Positions 11,742 through 24,457 of a stretch of DNA of 64,000 bases are shown here, piece after piece (within the stretch, counting starts at the first letter, position 1; each line of letters starts with the position of its first letter). The notes beneath the pieces were generated by a model that saw nothing but the letters and a program-made list of their open reading frames with translations, had not been told where the DNA came from and searched no databases. The translations under genes were made by a program, and so were the position numbers. This stretch comes from Rosa chinensis (Eukaryota; Streptophyta; Magnoliopsida; Rosales; Rosaceae), in the NCBI RefSeq assembly GCF_002994745.2, contig NC_037094.1, positions 45,583,139 to 45,647,138 of the forward strand, in the 5' to 3' direction.

Positions 11742-12758
11742 TTAGGCCTGAGCAGCTTCATTGCAGATCACAAAACTCCTTGGGTCAATGGTAATACTCT
11801 TAGTGCGATTATGAGTTTTGTATATCCCCACAAGTCGATCCGCTAACTCAAACATGTTATTTCTAAGGCTGCATTAGAATTCAACACACTTCTCAGCATC
11901 AGTGAACCAGGTACATATATTAACAATTCACCACCAAATTAAAAGCATTATTCAACCAACCTTATGATTATGAATTGTGCATCCTTTGTCTGGTCCTTCA
12001 CGTAATGACCGACGATGGAAACATTCTTAAAGTCTACATTGAATTTCCAAAAGAAATCAAGAGAAATGAGTGCTGGCGCAAAAGAATGAAAACAGACAAT
12101 AAATTCAGATGATAACAACAGGAATTCAGCTCAAAAGTACCTAAGGCAGCATCAATTTCATCCATCACATAAAGAGGTGTAGGCTTGTAATGATGCAGTG
12201 CAAACACAAGAGCCAATGAGCTCAATGTCTGCAAGATGCAAGAGGACCGAAATTAAACAGTTTCAATGACTTGTCTAGATGCGCATTGTTTAATTTTTAT
12301 TCCAATAAACAACCAGTCAGCACAACTAAGAGTTACCGTTTCACCACCAGATAAGTTTGAAATATTCTTCCAACTCTTCTTTGGTGGTCTAACGCTGAAG
12401 ACAACACCTTCAGAGAAAGGATCCAAGGAGTCGACTAGCTCAAGTTCTGCGTCACCTCCCAGCGTGATCATCTATACGTGCACATATGACAAAAGTGAGA
12501 AAATGTAAGCCTGCAACAAACAATGTCAGTTTTCTTACCAAACTGAAGAAAGCAACCAGCAGTAACATACCAACATGGAGGTTTATCCCAATCAAGTCAA
12601 TCAAAAGCATTCCCAAGTGAGCATTTGCTACTGCTTACCAGAGGGAATGTGACCCCTATGCTAATTCAAAGTTTCAAACTGTTCAACATGCTCAATTGAA
12701 GACCAGAGGACCGAAATAAAGATACATACGTGTGTATACACACACACACACACACCTC

Positions 12759-12807
<49 letters not shown>

Positions 12808-15800
12808 CCTGATACATTTCTTTTAACTTCAAAGATATTGCATTAAATCCTCCCATGAAGTCATCCAACCTAGACAAATCATATTAATTTCAGACGAGTT
12901 ATTACTTCAAATATTACAGAGCATGCAACCATAAAATATAAACAAAAATGTGACATGCCTCTTCCTTCTCAATTCATCATACTGCCTCTTTATGTCATCA
13001 CGCTGTTTTGTGATAATACTCAGATCCTCCACTCTTTCGTTATACAATGAGATCTTTCTCTGGTACCTATCAAATTTAAGCAATTAGAACAGCTTTGCAT
13101 CATATAAACCAAATCAGCTTAATTTTCCACTGAAAATAACGACAGCACATACTCTGAGATTGAATCAAGATTTGGATTCATCTCTTTCATTTGTGCTTCT
13201 AGAAGTGCTGCCGTTTCAATGGCCCTTTGAAGGTCGCAACAACTATTAAGATGTTCATCTGCCAAGGTTGCTTGAACCTTTTCAGATTCCACTAAATCTT
13301 TCTGAATTCTGCAAACATAATGTAGTATTAATAATTTTAAAATCATGAATAAAGCATTCTGAATAAGTATTTCCTCAGATCCACTTACTGATCCATATGC
13401 TTTATAAGGGCAGTTTGCAACTTATCAAGCTTGTCCTTGTAAGCCTTCCACTCAAATTTCAGATCCTTGTATTTCTTCTTCATAGCTTCTAGTTCAAACT
13501 CAGCTTTATCCTGTGACATTCAGCAAGGAAATTTTCATCATGTTAATTGGAGAAAAGATCCGGTCAGCATAAATAGATTATTAAGAAGAAAAAAATAATA
13601 ATACACACACACAAAAAAACGATAACAGCATACTTCTAAGTATTAGATCGATACTATGCCACACATAGTGATCATGATCGACGAAGAAGCAAACGGCGAA
13701 TAGTACCAGTTAGTACTAAGTGCCACTTACTAATTCTATGGTTCTGCTCACTGCACTGCAGATCATACTCAAAGTACTATTATGGCATAGTTACCACCTC
13801 TGGCATGTCAAAATCGTATCAACTGTGGTCAGATAGAATGATTTATGGAATCTATATGCAATTTTTCATTAGAGTACCTTCCATGCCCGCAATTCGTACA
13901 CAGTCTTTTTCATATTGCAATACTCAGATTTTGCTTTATCCAACACAGCTTTATGTTCATCAATCAGCTGCACAAGACCAGAAATATGATATGTCAGATT
14001 TTTATTCATCTAAAAAATCCATATTGTCATCAATCAGCCACACAAGTTTCAAATAAAACAAGCTAATAAGAAAAGTGAACCTTCTGTGTTTCCTCGTAGT
14101 TCTCTTGAACTAGAGATGCCTTCTCTTCCTTTTCTTTGAAATTGGCACATAACGTTTCGTTCTCCTTTTTATGTCGTTCATACTTCTTCTTTGAATCTTG
14201 AATCACTTTTCTCAACTCCTTTATAGTTTGCTGGCCAGTCTCAATTTGGACTTTGTGGCGGTTGAGTTCAGTGTTCTTTTCATCAATATCCTGACAATTG
14301 ATTGGGATGAATTAGGATAGACACTCCATAGCTAGGATAGTTCATAGTGATGCAGATACTTACAGACTTAATCTTATTGACCTTTGACTTCTGTACTTTT
14401 AAACTTTCACCACCAGCATTTTCTATGTTATGCTGAAGCTCCAGGACCTAAAATAAGAGAGAAGCAGTAATGGTCAAGCACTCGAAAAAAATTGAACATT
14501 TGTGTTACATTGTATTCTAGTTCCAGTCATTCCTGACTCATAGAATTAAATCACTATGTAGAAACTAGCTTTACATGTGCACGTATTTGGTTGTTTAGTT
14601 ACTCAACATGATGAGGCCGCTACATGCAAGGACAAAACTGATAAATGAGTTCCTCACCTTTTCCTTAAGCTGCTTAGATCCTTGGATGAGTTCGTCGATC
14701 TTATTTCCTTCAGCAGAAATGATACTATCGAGTTTTCTTAGCTGATCAACCTCATCCTTCTTCGGCTGTGATGCAGCCTCCAAGGAACCAATTTGCATTT
14801 CAAGATAACTATGTTGTGAACTCAAACTGTCAATCTGTTCAAACAAAAATTTGTATTAATATAGCTTCTCAAATATACACAAGGTTCAACAATCCAGAAT
14901 TACCTCTTTCTGGCTTTTAGCTAATTCCAACTCCCAGTGTGCAATTGCATCTTCAGAGGCTTGATATCTCTTTGCTGCGTCAGCAATATGTTGGCGGATA
15001 TGGTTTAATTTATCTGTCATGCTGGCAAGCTCCCTGCTGGCATCTGTAACAGCTTCTTCTGACACTACAGTAGTACATATAGATCGGCCAATCTTACCAC
15101 CACATGGCTTACTTCCACCACCAGTCATTGTACCAGATATTTCAAATAGTGCACCATCAAGTGTTACCGCTCGAAATCTGGGGTTTCCTCCATATGCAAT
15201 ACGTGCTGCCTAAAATTGGAAAAAACATCCATGTAAATTGCTGATTCTATTTGTGCCAGAAAAGGGGGATCAATAACTAGTTCCAGAAGAAGTTCAAAAC
15301 TACTTGACATTGTAAGAAATCAATGCACTGAAAAATTGAAACCTCCCTGTCTGCGTTTAAACTGTATGAATGTTCACATAAAGTATGGACCATATTACAG
15401 AGCTAAAATGGCCCCAAGACATAAGCCACCCATCTTAGTATATGCTAAACACTACTTCAGCCAAATGGCTGCAATTTTCATGTTTGTTGTGGAATCAAAT
15501 TATGCAAAATATAAAATAACAAAACAAACTTTTCAGACTTAACAGAGTAATTAAATGGCAGTATATAAGTACCATCTGAGCAATCCAAACCAAGACTTTG
15601 GAAAGTCAGAATAAACTCAATTACACTAAATTAAATTAAAGTTAAAAATGGAGCCCTTTGGTTCTGAAGTTATGCTCAACTAAACGGATACCATAAGATC
15701 AATACATGTGGAAGTCGAAACATACCTGATCTAGATCTTTAGCTACAACGGTATTCTTCAATGCTTTAAAGAAAGCAACTTTCATTCTCTGGTCCTCAAC

Positions 15801-18800
15801 CCTAACTAGATCGAAAAGGTGTGGAACTCCTTCTGGAGTTCTTACATTCTCCTTCCTCACTGGTAAACGATCAGTGATCTTTTCCTGAGTTATTAAATGT
15901 ATATGAAGTCAGAGTTCCACTACTCACGAATAAAACTCCAAGCAGTGCATACAACCAATACTGTATAACACAAATCTAGAATGTTTTGAAACAACTATAA
16001 TTTTCCTCGATCTAAATGATGATATGCAACTCTGGTAGCATCTTCAGTAAGTATCCAGTCCAAAGACTTTTGTATGTGGCAACTCGCTTTGTGTTTCTCT
16101 TTGGTGCATGTTGGAAAAGCTAGCCTAAGACATCTGAAATATTTCTGTTGTAATGAATCTGGGCATCAGGCCAAAAACCACCTCCCATGCAAAAGCTATT
16201 TTAAGTGCTTAGAAGTTACTGAATTGCAGGATCTAGGATTTTGCACAAAACTGTAACATGGGACTCGTACCATTATCATGAAATTAGCAACACCAAGATT
16301 CTCCCTTCGGAGTAGCTCAACACAAGCTATTGCTCCATCAGTTGTTTCCACCACAATATTGTCAAGTCCAGGGCAAGCCGTTGATATGGCAACATCATAT
16401 TGCTCTGCAAAGACAATGTTATTTGCCAAAAGAGTTAATTCCAGAAAAACTAAATAATGTGCCTATGGAAAGCAATGAATAACAGATTACGAAAGAAATA
16501 TAAACTATTGTTGTGTTAAACATTAAACATCACAAGCACATGAACCATGGATCTAAGAGACAGCAGATATTTCACAGAGCATTATGCACAGATCTAAACT
16601 TCCACATATTTAACTATTTGTCGATAACAGTAGGAATGATAACCCAGATGTATATAAGCAGAAGTCAAATGTAACTTTTGAAACCTGAACAGAGCAAAGT
16701 CATCAGTAACTAAACTAGAATCTAAGATAAGAACACTCACCATCAATAGCACCTAAATCGCCCAGTCGGCCATGTATTCCCGGTATCCGGTTGGACAACT
16801 TAGCATGTAAAATTGCTTTTAAAAGTCTTCCCCTACTCTTTTCAGAATCCAGAAGATGCTTGAGTTCTGCAACCTTCTGTCTTGCAGCTTGTTCACAAGG
16901 TATGAGAGCTTCTTGTTCTTTGATGTATTCCTGCAAGATTACCTTTTCTTACTGCATGCCTTTGTGCAAAGTAATAATCAAAAGAAAGAGCTAGTGAAAA
17001 TTCAATTATGAAAAAAATAAAAATACAAACCTGTTCGGCTTTACGGTATTCCGTCCTTTCGAACTTGCTCTTTTCTAGCTCATTCCGAATTTTTGTAATG
17101 TCTGCAGTTTTTGTTTGTATCAGTCCCCATATATCATCCATCTGCTTTCGAGCGTCTTCAAAAGCTGCACGACCAGCTTGATGCTGAAACAATTAACAAT
17201 TTCCTTGAGCAATATACTTGAAATCCTTCTCAACCCAAAATGTACAAGTTCTTCAATCCAAGGAGCGATACAAAAAGAGCTCTCTTAGATTTTAGACACA
17301 AGAAGATTGTCATTTGAAATAATCTTTAAAAGTGAAGAGACACTTAGCATACCTAGAGATGCACAGAAGGTTATAATTGAAACAATCTCCACACTAATAT
17401 AGCAATCTCACCTTTTCATCCAAAAGCTTGCGTTCAGTATATGCAACATCAAATTTCTTCCGGTGCTCAATCGGTTGTTTTTCCCAAGGTTCTAATCTGG
17501 AACGAACTGTTGTAAGCTCACAGCAATATGTTTCTGTATCCCCTGCATGCAAGAGGAGGAAAGCACGTAGCATATTAGAAAGCTGGCACCATGCAAAGAA
17601 GACTTGATATCGACAATGTTGAAAGTTTTACTAACTTTTAAAAAGTTAGCATAGTTCCACAACCAAAGATGAAACATTATATAACAGATATTGGCAAAAA
17701 CACATAAGCATCTACATCAATTAAGCAAGCAGGAGTCATGCCCTGGTTCTTTGCCATTAAACCATAGAGATGCAAAACAAAACCCATAGACAGTAACTTT
17801 TAGATCTCGACAAAGTTTAAAAGTAACTTATGCTAGCCTTCAAAAATCAAACCAAGCGAGTCGTGATACAATCAAAGAAATTTGAAACTAGGGTAAAAGT
17901 GTAAAAAAACACAAAATCCTAAATTCAATTGAAATTGCAAAATAAAGAAAATAAAAAAATCAATGACAATAATAGTAATAGGAATTGCAAAGAGAGAACC
18001 TTTGGAATCCTCAATAATTTCCTCCAGGACTTTTTCTTCATCCAACAAGAGTTTTTGCAGTTGGCGAATACTTTTCTCAAGTTCTGGGATCTGACTAATC
18101 GAGTTCTCACAGTCCCTCTCTCTGTCACCAATCTTTAATGAATCCTGCAGTTGAAGAGAAATGTTATGATTTGTATCTGTCTTGACTTCAAGTAAAGAAT
18201 GTATTCCGTTACCTTTTCAAGTTTTTCATCGAGTTTCTTGATCTTCTGCTCCACATATTGCAGATTCACCAGATATTTTGCACGCTCCTTTTCAAGATGC
18301 TTAAATTCATCCTTATATCTGTTGAGGGCGATATATAATTCCTGGTTCATTCAAATGAGAAGACAGAGTTTAGTATGTCTTGACAATTGAATTGACATAC
18401 ATGGTTTCTGACAACAACAAATCCATGAAAACCAAACCTCTTGTTGTTTCATATCCTTATCGTACGTAGATTCAAGCTCCTTCAGTGCATTATTACGCTC
18501 CTGGATCTTCTCCCTGAAACGTTAACCAATATTGTGATTGGAAACAAGTTTTGTACCAACTCCATACTAGCATCACAGAGTTTACCTATCGTTGTTCAGA
18601 TTTTCTTCTAAGCTGGTTATATTTTCCTGTAGATCAAGCATTTTGGCAGAGGTATCTTCATGAGCCAGTTTTGTGGCTTTCTCTTGCCACTTTAGAAGTG
18701 ACAACTCTTTCAGCATGTAAGTTTCCGCTTCATTCTTCCCATCCTGTTTCATGAGCCATGACATTTATCAAAACAAGACCAATGGAATGTATAAGGAGCT

Positions 18801-20451
18801 GTAAATCTACCCACGTGCAACTGTATGTACCTCCAAGCCATCTCTTTCTTTCTCTGCCAGCTTAACCATTTGCACGACACCGGATCTTTTCTCATTGAGG
18901 GACTCTAGCCTATGAGATCAATGAAAACAATCATGCAGACTAATTAGGAAAATGGGAATTCAATATCAAGAACCGCTGTATGTATGTCCTCTGAGTAACT
19001 ATGGCGCAGCAAAGTTTACATTCTCCGGTAACCAGAGATCATAAAGTTATGTTTTGGAAAAGGAATGAAATGCAAGTGGTTAAGTTCTCTCAAGTCAGGT
19101 AACTTTAGCATGAGTATGTTTACCATCAACATACTATTTGATGCTAAAGAGCAATAAGCATTCATCTTTTCTGTAAAACAGTCATACATGTGAGATTTTT
19201 CCTTTAATGCATGCCAAAAAAAAAAATTTGGAACAGATTTTTCTTTTTCATGTGAGACTGGTTTCTATTCGTTTCCTTTACTGTTTCATTCCCTAGACTA
19301 GGCAGCAGAGAAGCATGATTGAAAGTAGAGTATGGTGCAGATGAGCAGGATTAACATGTAAGCTTTTCAATGAACTAGAGCATACTCTTGATAAGATTCA
19401 TCAATTTTTTGGGCATATTTGCTGGTCCCGATAATGTCCTCAAGGTACTCGAGGAAGCCTTCATCCTGAGATCCTTGAGCTTTTGGCTTCATGAGTGAGA
19501 TCTGCTCAACTTCACCCTGATGAGTAACCAGAAGGAAACTGTTAATATGGCGAGACAATCTGAATCAAACTTGATGAACTGCATGTCAAATATCAAACCT
19601 GAAGAATCAAGAAGCGATTGTTGTCCAGGTCAACTCCTTTCCCTTTCAGATTCTTGGTAACTTCAGTGAAATTGCTTGAACGATCATTGATGTAATACTT
19701 GGAGGAGTTATCCCGATACGCTACCCTAGTGATTACAAAATCACTTCCTGGAACAGCTTCAAACGTCCCATCATCCTGATCATAACGATTTCAAACAAAA
19801 AATCATGAAACTGATCGATTTTGTAAACAGCCTCCCACCTAACGGGTTCTTAAATTTGATCACAACTAAATTTATTCATTACAGATAGCACAAAGAAAGA
19901 AGAAGCAAAAGTGAAAAGGTTAAAATTACCAAATCCATGATCTCCTGGAAATGAACAGAAACTCCAGCACTATCTATATTCTGGCAATTAGGGGAGTTAT
20001 GAATGAGCTCCGAAACTCTGTTAAGTCGCATCTAGACAATTACATTGCACAATTAGGTTTTAGGAACATAAAAACAAAATTGAAATGAAAATGAAAATGA
20101 AAATCGACGCTGATATACCTGCTTAGCTCGTTTTCCGAATACAAAGAGCATTGCATCTATAACGTTGCTCTTCCCACTCCCATTAGGTCCAACAACAGCA
20201 GAAAAGCTCTGAATCCAATCCAGAGCCAAAAACAAGTAAATAAACACATTCAACTCTTCTAAATTACAATATATTGCAAAATTAACACGAGTGTTTGAAG
20301 AGAATTGTAAAACCCTAACCTTGTGGAAAGGACCAACGCGCTGTTCCCCGGCATAAGACTTGAAGTTCCTCAAAACCATTTCCCTGATGAACAGCCTCGG
20401 CTTTCTGGAGTCGGACCCATCGGCCATGAACTCGTCCGGCGGCGGTTCCAT
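11742..20451 (-). CDS. SMC4: SMC4, condensin core ATPase subunit (28 coding exons)
   Basis: SMC4 pairs with SMC2 in condensin and compacts mitotic and meiotic chromosomes. Coding exons in transcript order are: 20320-20451, 20119-20208, 19930-20031, 19599-19775, 19386-19516, 18831-18909, 18586-18743, 18438-18513, 18213-18341, 18000-18144, 17412-17542, 17031-17183, 16741-16930, 16271-16404, 15726-15884, 14904-15209, 14658-14834, 14364-14447, 14081-14290, 13878-13967, 13389-13510, 13149-13308, 12959-13059, 12809-12869, 12337-12471, 12141-12228, 11961-12033, 11742-11868. They total 3720 nt, or 1239 aa, close to the length I recall for Arabidopsis SMC4. Walker A (GPNGSGKSN) is in exon 2, the hinge is in about exons 13-16 with coiled coils on both sides, the ABC signature LSGGE is in exon 25, and Walker B ([12 protein letters not shown]) is in exon 26. 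One intron uses a GC donor. The residue after LSGGE is Thr where Lys is usual. Splice sites were set by eye from GT-AG signals and frame continuity. Confidence 0.93.
12735..12803. repeat. Compound (CA)n/(TG)n/(GA)n microsatellite in an SMC4 intron
   Basis: A CA run is followed by a TG run and then a long GA run inside the intron between exons 24 and 25. The CA and TG parts are complementary and could form a hairpin in the pre-mRNA. The GA run ends four bases from the donor side of exon 24. Confidence 0.9.
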
Positions 20452-20629
20452 CCAAAACGGACAAGGTTGTGTCGCTGTGAGCTTTCCTTCGACTCCTTCA
20501 TATCGTCTGGGCGGGAAAGTTATATTCTGAGAGCGGGATCTGAAAATAGAAAACGGCCCCGCAGGCCCAAAGTAAAATCGGGTTTTAATCGGGTCAGTAA
20601 TGCGTCATCCTCATCTTTTTTTTAGAAAA
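20452..20629 (-). promoter_or_regulatory. SMC4 upstream region (5' UTR and proximal promoter)
   Basis: Only about 178 bp separate the SMC4 start codon from the MULE-like terminal repeat, so the 5' UTR and core promoter must lie here or extend into the element. No clear TATA box was seen. The region is GC-richer than its surroundings. Confidence 0.45.
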
Positions 20630-20782
20630 AATGCTCATTTACTCAATTTAAGCTTAAAATTTGTCTACTTGCTCCACTAACTGTTTTTTAACTCCGTTTA
20701 CCCAAAACACTCTGAGGGATTATTTCCCCTTTACCCAATTAATTCTTTTTTTTCTTCTTTTATTTATTTTTGGGACTTTTTT

Positions 20783-20882
<100 letters not shown>

Positions 20883-20926
20883 AACGACGTCGGATTTCTC
20901 TCTCCCTCCCTCCATCCCTCCAGCAG

Positions 20927-21077
20927 GTCGCCCACGACGCCTGCTCTTGCCATCGCGGCGCCGAAACTCATCGTCGTGCTCTCCGCGGCCAGGCTCGACG
21001 CCAAGCCAACGGTCCTCGTCGCTTAGAAGCTCGGCGAGGCCGGGGTTGACCTTCTGAAGGAATCGACGACGGACTGA
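20927..21077 (+). pseudogene. Fragment of D-3-phosphoglycerate dehydrogenase (N-terminal part)
   Basis: In one plus-strand frame the product reads as a plastid-transit-like Ala/Ser/Pro-rich stretch, then [12 protein letters not shown], an in-frame TAG at 21024-21026, then [12 protein letters not shown] and another stop at 21075-21077. Plant PGDH, the first enzyme of the phosphorylated serine pathway, has a stretch of this kind (…P-x-VLV-x-EKLGEAG-x-x-LL…) just after the transit peptide. The TAG sits where the family has Glu. Only the first exon piece is present and the substrate-binding and NAD domains are missing, so it cannot encode an enzyme. Its position inside long TIRs indicates capture by the transposon. 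Confidence 0.65.
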
Positions 21078-21128
21078 AAACTGCTATCTGCTATTGTGCA
21101 GTCATAACCATAAAAGTTATTACATTAG

Positions 21129-21826
21129 TGCCCCCCAGTAGACTTTGTATTGGGGGCCAATGATGACTGCTTTATTTATTGACGGACTGAAAACTGCTAT
21201 TCCAAAGTAAATGTAGTGTTAAATTGCAGTAGTCGATAAATGAAAAAAATTGTGTGGTTTGTGTCAGTCTAGTGGGGGGCAGTAGACATAATATTGACCC
21301 TCAAAATGTGGGTTTTTAGACATTATCTGTTGTTTTGAGTGTGAATAACTTCTATAATCTGTTAAACATAGGAAGCGATGTAATGTTTGATGGTCTATTG
21401 GGGGGCAGTAGATACATTAGTGCCACCCAATAATGTCTTACTTAGGAGATAGTAATCATCTCTTGTTGATTTGTTTGTGATAAAGTGCAATACACTGTAA
21501 ATCCTTGAAACTGGTGCAAGTTTTAATGGTTTAGTGGGGGGCAGTAGACACATTACTGCCCCCAAATAATGTCTTCATACGAAGTCAAAACCCTTCACTT
21601 AACTGGTGCAAGTTTTAATGGTTTAGTGGGGGGCAGTAGACACATTACTGCCCCCAAATAATGTCTTTGTTTTAAGTCAGAACCCTTCACTTAACTATCA
21701 TTGAAAGATTATTGTACTTTAATAAACTCAAAACAACATAAGACTTATCAAAACTCTAATTTCAGTGATTAATTAACCACAGTTAAGAAATTAGTAGGGG
21801 GCAATAATATGTCTATTACCCCCCAA
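21129..21826. repeat. Array of six G/C-rich palindromic units
   Basis: Six copies of a unit of the form gtggggggcagta…tactgcccccc occur at about 21129, 21272, 21399, 21533, 21625 and 21794. Copies 4 and 5 sit in a direct tandem repeat of 92 bp (from 21510 and 21602). Each full copy can form a hairpin with a 9-11 bp stem. The surrounding sequence is AT-rich and non-coding. Confidence 0.75.
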
Positions 21827-22317
21827 TAGACCACAGTTTTGACATCGTCCGAGACTTGCAAGGGAAGCCCAGACCCGATTCCGGCGTGGAGCTTCGGAGC
21901 TTCCTGGACATCTGACGAACAAAACCGGCGAAGCTCAGAGGGGTTGGGATCGTGGAGTTAGATGGCGTCATCCTCTGGTGGTCCGACGGTGGGACGGAGC
22001 GGCGACGGTGGAGGCCGACATCGACGGTGGAGTGGTGGGCGTGGTGGCTCAGAGAGAGAGAGAGAGAAAGAGCCTGAGACGAGGTTAGAGAAAGAGAAAG
22101 AGAAATCGATGAGGGGGAGGAGAGAGAGAGATATGAGTTTAATTTGTTAATTAAAATGAGGGCAATACTGTCAAACACTGTTAGATTGGGTAAATGGGGT
22201 TAAAAAACTCTTGGTGGAGTAAGTGGGCAATTTTTAGCCAAAAATTGGGTAAGTGGTCACAGCCCCTTTTTTTAAATGAGAAACGTAATCACCCACACTC
22301 AGTCCTGAACGTTGGTG

Positions 22318-22687
22318 CTAAGGCCAATTTGGTACACCCACACTCACAATATTATCATTGTGATACCTGAACTCAAATTTTTGCACAAACATGATACTTC
22401 CCCCAACCTTCCTTGACGGCACCATTAAAAACAATGACGTGGCATGCACCTGGGGCAAACAAAGAATCCCTGCCTTCGACCTATCAACACAGGAGGCAAG
22501 GGAACCAACATCGCCGCCAAGCTCACGACCTACCCAATAGGTAGGGGATTTATTGAATACAAGGCTTTGATTTCTCACTTTAGTATCAAAATTAACTAAG
22601 GACCATAGCAACACTTGGTCAACACTTGTATAAAACTTAAACACAAGTATATATAAGCCAGATTCAAAAACCATATTAACCGAGTGA
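22318..22687 (-). other. Probable leftward continuation of the reverse gypsy LTR
   Basis: This stretch holds an open minus-strand frame of 118 codons (22318-22674) that I do not recognise as a protein. The sequence runs across the SINE insertion into the minus-oriented LTR-like DNA at 22821-23917, so it is probably LTR sequence and not a gene. Confidence 0.35.
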
Positions 22688-22702
22688 AACCAAAGATTCT
22701 TT

Positions 22703-22805
22703 TTTTTTTTTTTTTAAATTTCAATATAAAGAGGATCAAATGATTTCACTCATATCCTCATGGTGACTCAAACCCATGACCTCAATCTTAGATAGTGGGT
22801 GCTCT
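22703..22805 (-). mobile_element. tRNA-derived SINE, 5'-truncated
   Basis: The insert is flanked by a 15-bp direct repeat, aaccaaagattcttt, at 22688-22702 and 22806-22820. On the minus strand it starts agagcacccactatc, has a B-box-like word ggtttgagtcacc, and ends in a poly-A run of about 15. Starting at agagcaccc, just past a tRNA A-box position, fits a tRNA-derived SINE that lost its first bases. It inserted into the reverse gypsy LTR. Confidence 0.7.
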
Positions 22806-22820
22806 AACCAAAGATTCTTT

Positions 22821-23917
22821 CACTTGAGAAAAACTTCATCTGAGACCTCCTAAGGTCTACAGAACACTTCTAGGATCAATTTCTCAAAATTATACGACGA
22901 TCCAAAGGTCGAGTTCTCACGGATCTCAAACCGATAAATCGAAATGACGTTAAACCTAACATGCTTCAAATGATCATAACATAAACCCATGATATATCAA
23001 CATGCTCATATCTACGAGTAGAAGATAATCGTGAAACAGAACTCCAAAAACTCGTTGGACGCGCCGCCGCCAGTGGGTGGCTACACATGGGCTCCATGTG
23101 ACGCGAAACAACTATCAAACTAGCTTAATCCAACCGTTTGGAATGTAGAGTACAACAAGTAAAGCAACTTTCATACCTAGAGCTAAGGTAGAATTAGCCT
23201 ATATCGCCGCCTAAAGCCAAGAATTTCAAATTGGGATTCCGAGCTCCACACTTTGATTCGAGTTACAAGGCTTGCATTGATGTGATCGGGAGGAGGAGAG
23301 CTTCAAAATAGGGTAAGTATAGAGCTTAGCCGCTACCGGAATGGCTGGCATGAAGTAAGATTGTCACCTCCGAGTTTCGGGTTTTGATCTCCAATTTTCA
23401 GTGAGATTCGACGGAAAGGAGGCCAATGGCATGGATGGCGAGAAGGAGACGAACAAGTTTGTGGTGGTGGCGTTGCCAGACGGCAAAGAGACAGTAGGGT
23501 CGGAATGTCGAGTTTGGGTCGGGGTCAACCATAAAACAAAGAGAGTTTAGGTTTTACGGTTTTCGAAAACGGGAATTATGAAATTATGGAATTAATTTCT
23601 GAAAAATCTATAATTATAGTAAATTTTCAAAATTGAAAATTCTATTAACCATAACTTTTTCATACAAACTCCGATTTCGCATTCTGCATGTCTACAAACT
23701 CATATCAATGCACTCTATGAGTTTCGTGAATAAAGTTTTTGGAGAAAATCAATGAATAAAGAGTCAACCCCTGACCCCTCGAAAACAAAACGTTTTGAGT
23801 AATTATTCGTCCAAAATACACTCACTTCACCCCTGAACCACGTAATTGTACTAGCAACCAAGTTAATAATTTTTGAAAAATTACCAGAAATTAATAACGA
23901 ATTTATGGGGTATTACA
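22821..23917 (-). mobile_element. Gypsy-type LTR sequence, reverse orientation
   Basis: The right end reads ggggtattaca, the complement of a TGTAATACCCC LTR start. Inside, on the minus strand, is wording common to plant gypsy LTRs (an aactccgatttcgc-type block and gatccgtgagaactcg). No internal region with coding sequence adjoins it, so it is a solo or truncated LTR. The left limit is uncertain and it probably continues across the SINE. Confidence 0.5.
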
Positions 23918-23918
23918 A

Positions 23919-24352
23919 TGTTAACATAAGGACAAGGCACATACCTGATGTGGAGAAGGAGTTGAATGTCATTAGTGCAGGTCTTAGTCTTCTACAGGTC
24001 TCTAAGTCTGAGTAATCTCTCAATGGGGCTAGTAACTGTAGAACTTGTTGTCTAGAGAATGCAGGGACCTAGACTTATATAGAGGTTGATATTATGGTTC
24101 TTCCCATAAAAGTAATCCTAATACTAAACAATTACTTTTCTATATAATGTATCAATATACATTACTCGAATATAGATATACATATAATATCCATATTATA
24201 ATAGGATTAGAATCTCTAAGCAATCTCAGCCACTTCATTTTTAAGTCATTAACTTGTTAGTGTAATTACTTCATGTAAATAATGATGAGTTCGTTCACAA
24301 AATAATTCTTACATTCTCCCACTTGGACCATCAGTACTTAATCAATAACAAG
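23919..24352 (-). mobile_element. Copia-like LTR and polypurine tract, reverse orientation
   Basis: On the minus strand a polypurine tract ccaagtgggagaa is followed by TGTAAGAATTATTTTG at 24314, the usual order at the 3' end of a copia element. Leftward the LTR would run to about 23919 (tgttaac), roughly 396 bp. It does not match the LTR at 27501-27735, so it is from another element. No coding part is attached. Confidence 0.45.
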
Positions 24353-24457
24353 ATTAACAAAAATCAATGAAGCAACTATTAAAGTGTGCTGATGAAATTG
24401 CATAGACTTCAAAACTTAAAACAAGCTTAGTCAAGTTACAACAACTAATATATAAAG

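Noticed and set aside
13651..13795. Possible small inverted repeat (actatgcca…tggcatagt) in an SMC4 intron
   Set aside because: Only 9 bases pair and no TSD or other copy was seen, so this is too weak to call an element.
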